Position numbers and translations under genes: made by a program. Below are positions 24,166 to 32,469 of a stretch of DNA of 33,757 bases, piece after piece. Source of the DNA: Corynebacterium sp. (GTDB lineage: Bacteria > Actinomycetota > Actinomycetes > Mycobacteriales > Mycobacteriaceae); NCBI RefSeq assembly GCF_030538285.1, contig NZ_JAUNUG010000034.1:1-33757 (forward strand), given 5' to 3'. The stretch's first letter is position 1, and the number at the start of each line of letters is the position of its first letter. Below the pieces are notes generated by a model. That model was not told where the DNA came from, searched no databases, and saw only the letters and a program-made list of their open reading frames with translations.

Positions 24166-24993
24166 TTATTCACCGTGGACCGGGACGACAGCCGAGTCGT
24201 AGCGCTCCCGGATCCACTCGGAGGTGGCGGGGGAGGTGAGGGCGTCGACAAGCGCGACCACCCGCGGATCATCGGCGAATTCCTCAGCGCCGACGACGAT
24301 GTTGGCATAAGGATTGTCGGTGGGAGACTCGGCGATGAGACCGTCCGCGGCCGGGTCATAACCGGCCTCGAGCGCAAAGTTCGAGTTGATCACCGCTGCC
24401 GCGATGGAAGGATCATCGAGCGAGCGGCTGGTCAACTCGTCCTCGATGGGCAGGAATTCGAAGCCGTGCGGATTCTCGGCTATCGACGCCACCGTAATCT
24501 GCGACACCGCCGCGGGATCGAGTTCCGCGTCGAGGGTGATCAGCCCGTGATCCTGCAGCAACAGCAGGCCGCGCGCGAAGTTGCTGGCGCTGCGCGGCAA
24601 GGCGATGCGGGCCCCGTCAGGCAGATCGGCGATATCGGAATACTGCTGGGAGTACAGCGAGATCGGCTCGATATGAATCTGGGCGAGCACCTCGACACCC
24701 TCCTTTCCAGTCTGATCGATCCAGTCGAGGAGATAAGGCTCGTGCTGGAAGAAGTTGACTGGGACGGAGCCGTTGGCCACAGCCGCGTTGGCCTCCGGGC
24801 CGCCGGCAACCGTGGAGATGTCGAGCTCGAAGGAGTCATCCTGTTCATCGACCCAGCGGAGGATTTCGGCGTGCGGAGTGGAGGCGGCAAGCACACCGAG
24901 TGCGGCGTCAGGATCGCTGTCGGCGGTGGCGTCAGCGCAGGCGGCAAGCAGACCAGAGGCGGCAATCACGGCGGTGAGGGTACGGAATTTCAT
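24166..24993 (-). CDS. metQ: MetQ/NlpA-family D/L-methionine-binding lipoprotein
   Basis: A 275-residue lipoprotein. ATG 24993 was chosen for AAAGGAAAT upstream; GTG 25008 is an in-frame alternative. The signal peptide ends in the lipobox LLAAC. Mature features of the NlpA family are visible: a periplasmic-binding start (LGVLAASTPHAEILRWVDEQ), VPVNFFQHEPYLLDWIDQTG, LPDGARIALPRSASNFARGL, and VINSNFALEAGYDPAADGLI. It would bind methionine or a relative and feed a MetNI ABC transporter, but no metN or metI is adjacent, so it must work with a transporter encoded elsewhere or be diverged. The upstream McbR-like site supports a sulfur amino-acid role. Confidence 0.88.
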   Translation of the reverse strand: MKFRTLTAVIAASGLLAACADATADSDPDAALGVLAASTPHAEILRWVDEQDDSFELDISTVAGGPEANAAVANGSVPVNFFQHEPYLLDWIDQTGKEGVEVLAQIHIEPISLYSQQYSDIADLPDGARIALPRSASNFARGLLLLQDHGLITLDAELDPAAVSQITVASIAENPHGFEFLPIEDELTSRSLDDPSIAAAVINSNFALEAGYDPAADGLIAESPTDNPYANIVVGAEEFADDPRVVALVDALTSPATSEWIRERYDSAVVPVHGE

Positions 24994-25030
24994 GGTATTT
25001 CCTTTCACGAACTAAACGGTACGGTAACCA

Positions 25031-25046
25031 TAGACCGCTTAGTCCA
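25031..25046. promoter_or_regulatory. McbR-like operator upstream of metQ
   Basis: TAGACCGCTTAGTCCA fits TAGAC-N6-GTCTA with one mismatch and lies 37 bases upstream of the metQ start codon. A wider imperfect inverted repeat (ACTAAACGGT / ACCGCTTAGT, about 25011-25044) overlaps it. It also sits 41 bases upstream of the divergent MFS gene. Confidence 0.5.
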
Positions 25047-25086
25047 TTAAGGGCATGCATTACTTTCAGCACTAGAGTTGACACAC

Positions 25087-26313
25087 GTGACCACCCGCTC
25101 CGAAGAACACGCCGCCCGCCGCTTCATCTGGTCGAATGGCCTGCAGGGGGTCGGCGACCAGATCGTCGCCGCCAAGACCGTCCTCCCCTGGCTCCTCCAG
25201 GCGGCCGGTGCCCCCGGCTTCTTCATCGCCCTCCTGGTCCCCATCCGCGAATCCGGGTCCATGCTCCCCCAGGCCGCGTTCACCCCGTGGGTGACCACCC
25301 AACGATCCCGCAAACGCATCTGGGTCATCGGCTCTCTCGGCCAGGGGCTGGCGGCCGCCCTCATCGGCATCGCAGCACTGACATTGAGCGGCGCCGCCCT
25401 CGGACTGGCCGTCACCGGGCTTGTGGCGGTGTTGTCGGTGTTCCGCTCCCTGTGCTCCATCGCCTCCAAGGACGTGCAGGGGCGCACCATTTCCAAGGGA
25501 CGCCGCGGAGTGATCACCGGGCGCGCCGCCGCCGTCGGCGGAGCCGTCGCGCTGGCTGTGGGTCTGTTCCTGGAGTACATCGGCACGCCCATCCCCACGT
25601 GGATCCTCGCCACCCTCATCTTCATCTCCGCCGCAGCCTGGGCGGTGGCCGCCCTCGTCTTCCGCACCATCGACGAACCCGTCTCGGAAAAGGAACCACA
25701 GGGCCTCCAGCGCGGCTGGTGGGCCGACACCTGGGGACTGTTCACCGGTGACCGCGAGTTCCGGCAGTTTGTCATCGTCCGCTCCTTGCTGCTGGTCTCC
25801 GCACTGTCGACGGCGTTCATCGTCACCCTCAGCCAGGAGGTCGGTTACGGGCTCACCGGCCTCGGTGCGTTCCTCATCGCCTCCGGGTTGGCAGCGGTGC
25901 TCGGCGGGCGGATCTCCGGCGTATGGTCGGACGCCTCCTCCCGCAATGTCATGAGCTACGGCGCACTCGCCGCCTCGGTCGTCATCATCGGGCTCGTCGC
26001 CGCAGCGGCCTGGCTGCCCGGCGCGGCCAACGCCTGGGTCTTCCCCATCGGTTTCTTCCTGGTCAACCTGGCACACACCGCCGTCCGTGTGGCGCGCAAA
26101 ACTTACATCGTGGACATGGCGGAGGGGGATGCACGCACCCGTTACGTGGGCGCCGCCAACACCCTCATGGGTGTCATCCTGCTGCTGGTCGGTGCGGTCT
26201 CCGGCGCCGTGGCACAACTGGGGTCGAGTGCCGCGCTGCTGTTCCTCGCCGCGATCGGCCTGGTGGGTGTCGTGGCCGCACGCCGCCTCAAGGACGTGTC
26301 GGCGACGACATAG
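25087..26313 (+). CDS. Major facilitator superfamily transporter
   Basis: A 408-residue inner-membrane protein with about 12 hydrophobic helices (for example ILATLIFISAAAWAVAALVF, SLLLVSALSTAFIVTLS and SAALLFLAAIGLVGVVAARR). Basic cytoplasmic loops include TTQRSRKRIW between helices two and three. The start is GTG 25087; an in-frame TTG at 25078 is less likely. The gene diverges from metQ, so both may respond to the site at 25031-25046. Substrate cannot be read from sequence; a permease or exporter of small molecules is the limit of the call. The stop (26311-26313) is followed by the third copy of the 13-mer. Confidence 0.82.
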   Translation: MTTRSEEHAARRFIWSNGLQGVGDQIVAAKTVLPWLLQAAGAPGFFIALLVPIRESGSMLPQAAFTPWVTTQRSRKRIWVIGSLGQGLAAALIGIAALTLSGAALGLAVTGLVAVLSVFRSLCSIASKDVQGRTISKGRRGVITGRAAAVGGAVALAVGLFLEYIGTPIPTWILATLIFISAAAWAVAALVFRTIDEPVSEKEPQGLQRGWWADTWGLFTGDREFRQFVIVRSLLLVSALSTAFIVTLSQEVGYGLTGLGAFLIASGLAAVLGGRISGVWSDASSRNVMSYGALAASVVIIGLVAAAAWLPGAANAWVFPIGFFLVNLAHTAVRVARKTYIVDMAEGDARTRYVGAANTLMGVILLLVGAVSGAVAQLGSSAALLFLAAIGLVGVVAARRLKDVSATT

Positions 26314-26327
26314 ACCATGCCCGCGCG

Positions 26328-26340
26328 GCGTCGATAAGCA
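26328..26340 (+). repeat. 13-mer GCGTCGATAAGCA, copy 3
   Basis: It lies between the MFS gene and glmU, about 14 bases after the MFS stop codon. It is preceded by CATGCCCGCGCG, resembling the CATGCCC at 4-10 ahead of copy 1. Confidence 0.6.
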
Positions 26341-26406
26341 CGCGAAGCGGCCTCCGGCTTATATGCTTGACCGGACACGAGCAACGCCCCCACAAGGAGA
26401 CAAAAC

Positions 26407-27879
26407 GTGCCTACACACACCGACTGCGCCGTGGTGGTTCTCGCCGCCGGCGCAGGCACCCGCATGAAGTCCACGAAGCAGAAGACACTCCACGAGATCG
26501 GCGGGCGGACCCTGCTCTCCCACGCACTGCACGCCGCCGCCGGCATCAACCCGGAGCACATCGTCGCGGTCGTGGGCCATCAGCGCGATCAGGTCTCCCC
26601 CGCCGTCGACGCCGTCGCCGTCGAGCTGGATCGCCCGGTGCTGCAGGCCGTGCAGGAGGAACAGAACGGCACCGGACATGCGGTGCAGTGCGGCCTCGAG
26701 CCGATCCCGGACTTCGACGGCGCAGTCATCGTCACCAACGGTGATGTCCCGCTGCTCACCGCCGACACCCTCAACAAGCTGCTTCAGGCCCATACCTCCT
26801 CCCCCACCGCTGTCACCGTGCTCACCATGCAGTTGGATGATCCGACCGGCTACGGCCGCATCATCCGCAACGCAGACGGTGAGGTCACCGCCATCGTCGA
26901 GCAGAAGGACGGCACCGCCGAGCAGCTGGAGGTCACAGAGGTCAACTCCGGTGTCTTCGCCTTCGACGGCGCCATTCTCCGCGGCGCGCTGAGCAAGCTG
27001 GACTCCAACAACGCGCAGGGTGAGCTGTACCTCACCGACGTCCTCGGCATCGCCCGCGCCGCGGGCCACCCGGTCCGCGCACATGTCGCCGCCGACCCCC
27101 GTGAGCTGGCTGGCGTCAACGACCGCGTGCAGCTGGCCGCCGCTGGCCGCGAACTCAACCGCCGAACCGTGGAGGCCGCCATGCGCGCCGGCGCCACGGT
27201 CATCGATCCGGCGTCGACCTTCATCGGCGTCAACGTCACCGTCGGCCAGGATGTGGTCATCCACCCGGGCACCCAGCTGTGGGGGGCGACCTCCATCGGC
27301 GACAACGCCGTTATCGGCCCGGACACCACCCTGACGGACATGACCATCGGCCGTGGCGCCTCCGTCGTGCGCACCCACGGTGAGCGTTCCGTCATCGGCG
27401 AGAACGCCACCATCGGCCCCTTCACCTACATCCGCCCCAACACGGTCCTGGCGGAGGACACCAAGCTCGGCGGCTTCGTGGAGGCGAAAAACGCCACCCT
27501 GGGGCGCGGTTCGAAGGTGCCGCACCTGACCTACATCGGGGATGCCACTGTCGGCGAGGAATCCAACATCGGCGCCTCCTCCGTCTTCGTCAACTACGAC
27601 GGGGTGAACAAGCACCACACCACCATCGGCTCCCATGTGCGCACCGGTTCGGACACCATGTTCATCGCTCCGGTGACCGTGGGTGATGGCGCGTACTCCG
27701 GGGCGGGTACAGTGATTCGCGAGGACGTTCCTCCGGGAGCCCTCGCCGTGTCCGGCGGACCCCAGCGCAACATTGAGGGCTGGGTCGAGAAGAAGCGACC
27801 GGGAAGCCCGGCCGCACTCGCGGCGCAGGCCGCCCGGGAATCCCAGGACGCTGACAACGCAACCGACCAGGAAGGTTAA
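26407..27879 (+). CDS. glmU: Bifunctional UDP-GlcNAc pyrophosphorylase / glucosamine-1-phosphate N-acetyltransferase GlmU
   Basis: GlmU makes UDP-N-acetylglucosamine for peptidoglycan: it acetylates glucosamine-1-phosphate and then couples it to UTP. The 490-residue protein has the nucleotidyltransferase signature [20 protein letters not shown] (about 11-30), [17 protein letters not shown] with the metal-ligand Asp, GYGRIIR, and [10 protein letters not shown]. From about residue 250 there is a left-handed beta-helix of hexapeptide repeats ([34 protein letters not shown]) and an acetyltransferase active-site region with [20 protein letters not shown]. The GTG start follows AAGGAG; a weak -10 TATGCT lies at 26362-26367. 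It is longer than E. coli GlmU (456) through an acidic C-terminal tail. prs follows 10 bases later, a conserved bacterial pair. Confidence 0.97.
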   Translation: MPTHTDCAVVVLAAGAGTRMKSTKQKTLHEIGGRTLLSHALHAAAGINPEHIVAVVGHQRDQVSPAVDAVAVELDRPVLQAVQEEQNGTGHAVQCGLEPIPDFDGAVIVTNGDVPLLTADTLNKLLQAHTSSPTAVTVLTMQLDDPTGYGRIIRNADGEVTAIVEQKDGTAEQLEVTEVNSGVFAFDGAILRGALSKLDSNNAQGELYLTDVLGIARAAGHPVRAHVAADPRELAGVNDRVQLAAAGRELNRRTVEAAMRAGATVIDPASTFIGVNVTVGQDVVIHPGTQLWGATSIGDNAVIGPDTTLTDMTIGRGASVVRTHGERSVIGENATIGPFTYIRPNTVLAEDTKLGGFVEAKNATLGRGSKVPHLTYIGDATVGEESNIGASSVFVNYDGVNKHHTTIGSHVRTGSDTMFIAPVTVGDGAYSGAGTVIREDVPPGALAVSGGPQRNIEGWVEKKRPGSPAALAAQAARESQDADNATDQEG

Positions 27880-27889
27880 GCGGCACATC

Positions 27890-28867
27890 ATGACTGCCCA
27901 CTGGACCGAGAGCCACAAGAACATGATGCTGTTCTCCGGGCGTGCACACCCGGAGCTCGGCGAGGCTGTGGCCCGTGAGCTCGACTATGAGCTCACCCCC
28001 ACCACTGCCCGGGACTTCGCCAACGGTGAGATCTTCATCCGCTTCGAGGAGTCCGTGCGTGGCGCCGACTGCTTCGTCATCCAGTCGCACACGCAGCCGC
28101 TGAACAAGTGGCTCATGGAGCAGCTGATCATGATCGATGCGCTCAAGCGTGGTTCCGCCAAGCGCATCACCGCGATCCTGCCGTTCTACCCCTACGCGCG
28201 TCAGGATAAGAAGCACCGCGGCCGTGAGCCGATCTCCGCGCGCCTGGTCGCCGATCTGCTGGCTGCCGCCGGCGCGGACCGTATCGTCTCCGTCGACCTG
28301 CACACGGATCAGATCCAGGGCTTCTTCGATGGCCCTGTCGATCACATGCACGCCATGCCGATCCTCACCGACTACATCATGAGCAAGTACTCCATGGACA
28401 ACCTGTGCGTGGTCTCCCCGGATGCGGGTCGCGTGAAGGTCGCCGAGAAGTGGGCCAACACCCTGGGCGGCGCGCCGATGGCGTTCGTGCACAAGACCCG
28501 TAGCGTGGATGTGGCCAACGAGGTTGTGTCCAACCGAGTAGTGGGTGAGGTTGAGGGCAAGGACTGCATCCTCCTCGATGACATGATCGACACCGGTGGC
28601 ACCATCGCCGGTGCGGTGCGCGTGCTCAAGGAGGCCGGCGCGAAGTCGGTCGTTATCGCCACCACCCACGGTGTCTTCTCCGACCCGGCGCGCGAGCGTC
28701 TCTCGGAGTGCGGCGCGGAGGAGGTCATCACGACTGACACCCTGCCGCAGTCCACGGAGGGCTGGAAGAACCTCACGGTGCTGTCCATCGCCCCGCTGCT
28801 GGCCAAGACGATCCACGAGATCTTCGAGAACGGCTCCGTGACCACCCTTTTCGAGGGCGAGGCTTAA
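27890..28867 (+). CDS. prs: Ribose-phosphate pyrophosphokinase (PRPP synthetase)
   Basis: Prs makes PRPP from ribose-5-phosphate and ATP for purine, pyrimidine, histidine, tryptophan and, in corynebacteria, arabinogalactan synthesis. The 325-residue protein shows FANGEIFIRFEESVRGADCF (about 40-60), the catalytic flexible-loop region FYPYARQDKKHRGREPISAR (about 97-116), DLHTDQIQGFF (metal/pyrophosphate binding), and the PRPP loop CILLDDMIDTGGTIAG (about 223-238). ATG 27890 was chosen because the family N-terminus starts there and AGGAAGG lies upstream; it is 10 bases after glmU, so the two are cotranscribed. The 3' end overlaps the convergent MFS gene by four bases. Confidence 0.97.
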   Translation: MTAHWTESHKNMMLFSGRAHPELGEAVARELDYELTPTTARDFANGEIFIRFEESVRGADCFVIQSHTQPLNKWLMEQLIMIDALKRGSAKRITAILPFYPYARQDKKHRGREPISARLVADLLAAAGADRIVSVDLHTDQIQGFFDGPVDHMHAMPILTDYIMSKYSMDNLCVVSPDAGRVKVAEKWANTLGGAPMAFVHKTRSVDVANEVVSNRVVGEVEGKDCILLDDMIDTGGTIAGAVRVLKEAGAKSVVIATTHGVFSDPARERLSECGAEEVITTDTLPQSTEGWKNLTVLSIAPLLAKTIHEIFENGSVTTLFEGEA

Positions 28868-29979
28868 AGCCCCCGCTGTGGGTTAACCCACTGCAGGGTG
28901 GCGGCCAGCAGCAGTGCTGCGGCCGCCACCCAAAACGCTGCCGACCCGATACCGAGGTAGATCGGCAAGAAGAGCACCGGTGCGGCCGCGGAGCCGAAGA
29001 AGCGGAAAGCCTGCACCGTGGAGATGAGTGAGGATCCGCCGGGCGCGTTGATCACCGCCAGGTTCACGGTTGCCTGAATGCCCTGCCCGGCGGCCACCGC
29101 CGCGGCCCACACGAGAGCTGCCACCAGGGCCCACGGGGCGATCGGCAGCACGAACAGCGCCAGTGCCGCCGCCGCGGAGCTCGCCACCAGGACGGTGCGG
29201 GCACCATAGCGGTCGGCCATGGCACCGATGCGTCGGGAAGCGAAAAACGCCGCCGCACCACCGCACATGACCACCAGTCCGCGCCCCACCGCGCCCAGGC
29301 CATAGGCCTCTCCCACCTGCAGGGCGGTGAGGAAACCGAGCCCGATGATGCCGACTCCGACGATGAAGCCGGTCACCATGTGGATGACCGTCGGCCCCCA
29401 TTGGATGCGGCCGCTCACCTTCTGCGGGGACGTCGCCGGCGGGGGCACCACGGGCAGGCGCGCCAGGAGAATGAACGCCGCCGACGCCGCCGTGACGAGG
29501 AATGTCAGGCGCCAGCTCAGCAGGCTGGACAGGCCGGAGACCAGCGGCGCTGAGAGCATGCCCAACGACTGCATCGCCGCGTACGTACCCAGCGCTTTGC
29601 CCAGCTCGCCGGGCGGGGCCAGCTCGCGGAGGATGTTCTGCAGGACGGGGGTGGTGAAGGCGTTGGCCACACCGATCGTCGAGTAGCACAGGAGAAACAG
29701 CGGCCATGACGGCGTGATCAGCAGTAACAGCGCCATCGGCAGTGTCACGGCGTAGGCGGCCCACACCACCTTATGCGGGTGGATACCGCGGACCAGCCGC
29801 CCGGAGATGAGCATCATCACCGAGAACGGCAGCAGGTAGGCTGTCATCGACCATGCCGCCCGGCTCACGCTGATGTCGAAGGTCTCGGCGAACTCGGGAA
29901 GCACCACCGCCAACGCCTGCCCGGTGAACGGCCCGACGAAGCCGCCCACGAGGATCGCCGCCATCTGCAACTTCTTCAT
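28864..29979 (-). CDS. Major facilitator superfamily transporter
   Basis: A 371-residue membrane protein with about 12 helices. The start ATG 29979 gives MKKLQMAAILVGGFVGPFTG; motif-A-like loops are visible after helix two (SGRLVRGIHPHKVVW) and between helices eight and nine (SRRIGAMADRYGARTVLV), the latter close to the MFS consensus. The layout resembles drug or small-molecule exporters of the DHA1 type, but substrate is unknown. Only 18 bases separate its start from the divergent AlkD-like gene, so its promoter must lie within that gene or the transcripts are leaderless. Its stop overlaps the prs stop by four bases. Confidence 0.85.
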   Translation of the reverse strand: MKKLQMAAILVGGFVGPFTGQALAVVLPEFAETFDISVSRAAWSMTAYLLPFSVMMLISGRLVRGIHPHKVVWAAYAVTLPMALLLLITPSWPLFLLCYSTIGVANAFTTPVLQNILRELAPPGELGKALGTYAAMQSLGMLSAPLVSGLSSLLSWRLTFLVTAASAAFILLARLPVVPPPATSPQKVSGRIQWGPTVIHMVTGFIVGVGIIGLGFLTALQVGEAYGLGAVGRGLVVMCGGAAAFFASRRIGAMADRYGARTVLVASSAAAALALFVLPIAPWALVAALVWAAAVAAGQGIQATVNLAVINAPGGSSLISTVQAFRFFGSAAAPVLFLPIYLGIGSAAFWVAAAALLLAATLQWVNPQRGL

Positions 29980-29997
29980 AGCACCTAAACTTAAGGG

Positions 29998-30612
29998 GTG
30001 ATCGCCCACCACATCGAATCCGCCCTGCGCCCGCTGGCCGATCCGTCGCGCGCCGCGGGCATGGCCGCGTACATGCGCGATCAGTTTCCCTTCCTCGGGG
30101 TGGCCACACCGCAGCGCCGCCGGGCCGTCAAGGGCTTGCTCCCCCGCACGCTCGACACAGAGCTTGTCGACGCCCTCTTTGCCCTCCCCGAGCGCGAGTT
30201 CCACTATGTGGCCTGCGATCACCTGGGACAAGTACCCCTGGAGTCCGCAGCTGCGGACTTTCTGCGCAGTCTTGTGGTGCGCAAGTCCTGGTGGGACACC
30301 GTCGATGCCCTGGCCAAACCGGTGGGGCAGGCCTGCACGCCGCAGGAGATGCAGGCCTGGGCCCGTGACGAGAATCTCTGGGTGCGACGGGTGGCGGTGC
30401 TGCACCAGCTGGGGCGTCGAGAAGCAACCGACACCGGGTTGCTCGGCGAGATCCTCACCGCCAACCTGGACTCGGGCGAGTTCTTCATCGACAAGGCCGT
30501 CGGCTGGGCGCTGCGCGAATACTCGAAGACCGACCCGGCATGGGTGCGGGACTTCCTCGACGAGCACGTGGTGGCCCCGCTGACCCGGCGGGAGGGGGCG
30601 AAATATCTGTGA
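29998..30612 (+). CDS. DNA alkylation repair protein (AlkD-like, HEAT-repeat glycosylase family)
   Basis: A 204-residue all-helical protein resembling AlkC/AlkD enzymes, which remove positively charged N3/N7-alkylpurines from DNA through a HEAT-like superhelix. Visible family features are YMRDQFPFLGVATPQRRRAV (about 22-41), LPEREFHYVACDHLG, VVRKSWWDTVDALA with the paired Trp, WARDENLWVRRVAVLHQLG with a DNA-facing Arg cluster, and FFIDKAVGWALREYSKTDP (about 160-180). The start is GTG 29998 without a clear ribosome site and only 18 bases from the divergent MFS start, suggesting a leaderless transcript. Substrate preference is inferred from family only. Confidence 0.88.
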   Translation: MIAHHIESALRPLADPSRAAGMAAYMRDQFPFLGVATPQRRRAVKGLLPRTLDTELVDALFALPEREFHYVACDHLGQVPLESAAADFLRSLVVRKSWWDTVDALAKPVGQACTPQEMQAWARDENLWVRRVAVLHQLGRREATDTGLLGEILTANLDSGEFFIDKAVGWALREYSKTDPAWVRDFLDEHVVAPLTRREGAKYL

Positions 30613-30633
30613 GCCTCCAGTGTTGGGAAAGGA

Positions 30634-31014
30634 ATGGAGCACATTTACTCGCCGCTCGACATTTACCTCGACACCGAGACGGAACGACCCGATGTCTTCA
30701 CCATGGTGTTCACCTTCAGTTTCTCCGCCAACACCCCGCCTCGTTCGCTGCTGCTGTCCCGCGGGCCAGAGGATCCGCCGGGAGCGGTGTGGATCCAGCC
30801 CGATGATGAGGAACACGGCTTCCTCGCCCGTAATGTCCGCTGGGAGACCGACGGACTGCTGCTCACGATCGCACTCAGCGACGAGGACCGCTTCTACTGG
30901 GACGGGTCGCGCTCCATGACCATCGAATTATTCGAGACCCGGGTGGATGGCGTGAGTTCTTGCCTGAATTCCATTTTTGAACCACCGGTTTTGGAGCCGC
31001 CCGCCCCGCGCTGA
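30634..31014 (+). CDS. Conserved-looking protein of unknown function
   Basis: A 126-residue acidic soluble protein with a good ribosome site (GGGAAAGGA directly before ATG 30634). It starts MEHIYSPLDIYLDTETERPD and is rich in alternating beta-type segments (VFTMVFTFSFSAN, GLLLTIALS, SMTIELFETRVDG), with a proline-rich end. No signal peptide, membrane helix or catalytic motif is visible, and I do not recognise its family. It starts 21 bases after the AlkD-like gene and could be cotranscribed. Its stop codon overlaps the predicted promoter of rplY. Confidence 0.7.
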   Translation: MEHIYSPLDIYLDTETERPDVFTMVFTFSFSANTPPRSLLLSRGPEDPPGAVWIQPDDEEHGFLARNVRWETDGLLLTIALSDEDRFYWDGSRSMTIELFETRVDGVSSCLNSIFEPPVLEPPAPR

Positions 31015-31020
31015 TAAGAT
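30991..31020 (+). promoter_or_regulatory. Probable promoter of rplY
   Basis: TTGGAG (30991-30996) and TAAGAT (31015-31020) with an 18-base spacer lie across the end of the preceding gene. Transcription would start near 31027, giving a leader of about 150 bases. Confidence 0.45.
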
Positions 31021-31026
31021 CACCCA

Positions 31027-31178
31027 CGTCTCGGCGAGGCCCCACATGGGGCGTTATCGACGCGATCATAAGGTTAATTCTTCAGCCTGCGATGACTCGA
31101 CGAGGACATTTTCACCTCAGACCAGAGTCGGTCGCGGGCTTTTTGCTTCAGCGGCCGTGAGATACCAAGGAGTGCCAC
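31027..31178 (+). promoter_or_regulatory. Structured leader of rplY with terminator-type hairpin
   Basis: A short hairpin GCCCC-ACAT-GGGGC (31039-31052) is followed by a long stem: 31085-31098 pairs with 31125-31139 over 14 bp with one bulged G and G-T pairs. The loop contains an inner hairpin GAGG/CCTC. Five T (31140-31144) follow immediately. The intrinsic terminator lies 34 bases upstream of the rplY start and downstream of a likely promoter, as in transcription attenuation. The alternative is simply the terminator of the upstream gene with an rplY promoter too weak to see beyond it. Confidence 0.6.
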
Positions 31179-31823
31179 ATGGCCAAGTACCCCACCATCA
31201 CCGCTGCCCCGCGCGAGGAGTTCGGCAAGGGCTACGCCCGTCGCCTGCGCGTTGCCGGCCGCATCCCGGGCGTGATCTACTCCCAGGGCGCCGAGAACGT
31301 CCACTTCTCCGTGGACCGCGTCGAGTTCACCGCTGTGGTGCGTAACCAGGGCGTCAACGCGGTCGTGGAGCTCGACGTCGACGGCGAGAAGCACCTCACC
31401 ATGATCAAGCACATCGACCAGAACGTGCTCACCCTCGATATCGATCACCTCGACATGCTCGGTATCAAGCGCGGCGAGCGCGTCGAGGTCGAGATCCCGG
31501 TCCTCTCCGAGGGCGAGGTCTTCGCCGGCGCCATGCTCATCCAGGAAGTCGACACCATCCTGGTCGAGGCTGACGTGCTCGAGATTCCGGAAGAGATCGT
31601 CGTCTCCGTCGAGGGCATCGAGGCCGGCAATGTCATCAGCGCCGGTGACATCACCCTGCCGGAGGGCGTCACCCTGGTCGACGACACCGAGCTGCTCGTC
31701 TTCAACATCACCTTCGAGGAGGTCGCTGACGTTCCGGAGGAGGGCGAAGAGGGCACCGAGGACGCTGTCGGCGAGGCCGGCGCGGAGGAGGGTGTCGAGG
31801 AGGGCTCCACCAACGACGAGTAG
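31179..31823 (+). CDS. rplY: 50S ribosomal protein L25 / general stress protein Ctc
   Basis: The 214-residue long (Ctc-type) form of L25, which binds 5S rRNA in the large subunit. The N-terminal L25 domain includes REEFGKGYARRLRVAGRIPG and VIYSQG (about 11-36) with the conserved RRxRxxGxxPGVxY signature. The C-terminal beta domain (about 95-185, for example GDITLPEGVTLVDDTELLVF) is followed by an acidic tail (EEGEEGTEDAVGEAGAEEGV). The start follows AAGGAG. It is preceded by a hairpin leader and followed by a strong terminator; pth is next, a conserved neighbour in actinobacteria. Confidence 0.96.
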   Translation: MAKYPTITAAPREEFGKGYARRLRVAGRIPGVIYSQGAENVHFSVDRVEFTAVVRNQGVNAVVELDVDGEKHLTMIKHIDQNVLTLDIDHLDMLGIKRGERVEVEIPVLSEGEVFAGAMLIQEVDTILVEADVLEIPEEIVVSVEGIEAGNVISAGDITLPEGVTLVDDTELLVFNITFEEVADVPEEGEEGTEDAVGEAGAEEGVEEGSTNDE

Positions 31824-31839
31824 ATCCTACTCGCCGTGC

Positions 31840-31880
31840 AACGCCTCTGACCTGTGGGTCAGGGGCGTTTCCCCCTTTTT
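31840..31880 (+). terminator. Intrinsic terminator of rplY
   Basis: A 13-bp stem (31840-31852 with 31857-31869, one G-T pair) around TGTG is followed by CCCCC and TTTTT (31876-31880). Confidence 0.9.
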
Positions 31881-31897
31881 GTGGCAGGGTTGAGGGC

Positions 31898-32443
31898 GTG
31901 AGCGATTCTCCCCTTCTCATCATCGGCCTGGGCAATCCGGGCGCGAAGTACGCCGACACGCGCCACAACGTCGGTGCCATGCTTCTCGAAGAACTGGCCT
32001 CCCGAATCTCCCCCATGCCCGCCAGCTTCGCGGTGCACAAACGCACCAACACGGAGGTCGCGGAGGTCCGCCACGGCGGACGCCGCCTGGTGCTGGCCCG
32101 CACCCGCGGGTACATGAATGTCTCGGGTGGGCCGGTGAGGGCCCTGGCGAACTTCTTCAAGATCCCTCCGGCCGACATCATCGTCGCTCACGATGAGCTA
32201 GAGCTTGATTTCGGGCAGGTGCGCCTGCGTCTCGGCGGCGGGGATCATGGACACAACGGCCTGAAATCGGTGACCAAGTCGCTGGGCACGAAGGACTACC
32301 AGCGCCTGGCACTGGGCATCGGGCGCCCGCCGGGCCGCATGGACCCGGCCGCGTTCGTCCTCAAACCCTTCAGCCGTCAGGAGGCCGGGGAGTTGCCGTT
32401 CATGCTTGCCGACGCCGCCGACGAAATCGAGAACTCCCTCTGA
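31898..32443 (+). CDS. pth: Peptidyl-tRNA hydrolase
   Basis: Pth releases peptides from prematurely dropped peptidyl-tRNAs so the tRNAs can be recycled. The 181-residue protein has the standard family layout: GLGNPGAKYADTRHNVGAML (about 10-29) with the catalytic His of TRHNVG, RGYMNVSGGPV with the conserved Asn, VAHDELELDFGQVRLRLGGG with the catalytic Asp, HGHNGLKSVTKSLGTKDYQR, and the ending GIGRPPGRMDPAAFVLKPF. The start is GTG 31898. The rplY terminator separates it from rplY, so it probably has its own promoter or depends on read-through. The stop codon lies in the stem of a terminator hairpin. Confidence 0.97.
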   Translation: MSDSPLLIIGLGNPGAKYADTRHNVGAMLLEELASRISPMPASFAVHKRTNTEVAEVRHGGRRLVLARTRGYMNVSGGPVRALANFFKIPPADIIVAHDELELDFGQVRLRLGGGDHGHNGLKSVTKSLGTKDYQRLALGIGRPPGRMDPAAFVLKPFSRQEAGELPFMLADAADEIENSL

Positions 32444-32469
32444 CGCCCCGTCGGCGACAACGGGGCGTC
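32442..32469. terminator. Hairpin between convergent pth and the hydroxylase gene
   Basis: A perfect 10-bp stem GACGCCCCGT/ACGGGGCGTC (32442-32451, 32460-32469) with an 8-base loop serves both convergent genes. There is no T tract; copy 4 of the 13-mer overlaps its right arm. Confidence 0.65.

Noticed and set aside
24135-24166. Intrinsic terminator of metQ at the GGGCC/GGCCC repeat
   Set aside because: The T-rich stretch follows the hairpin on the plus strand only, whereas metQ is on the minus strand.
25078-25083. TTGACA as a -35 element for the MFS gene
   Set aside because: It ends three bases before the chosen start codon, so no -10 could follow upstream of the gene.
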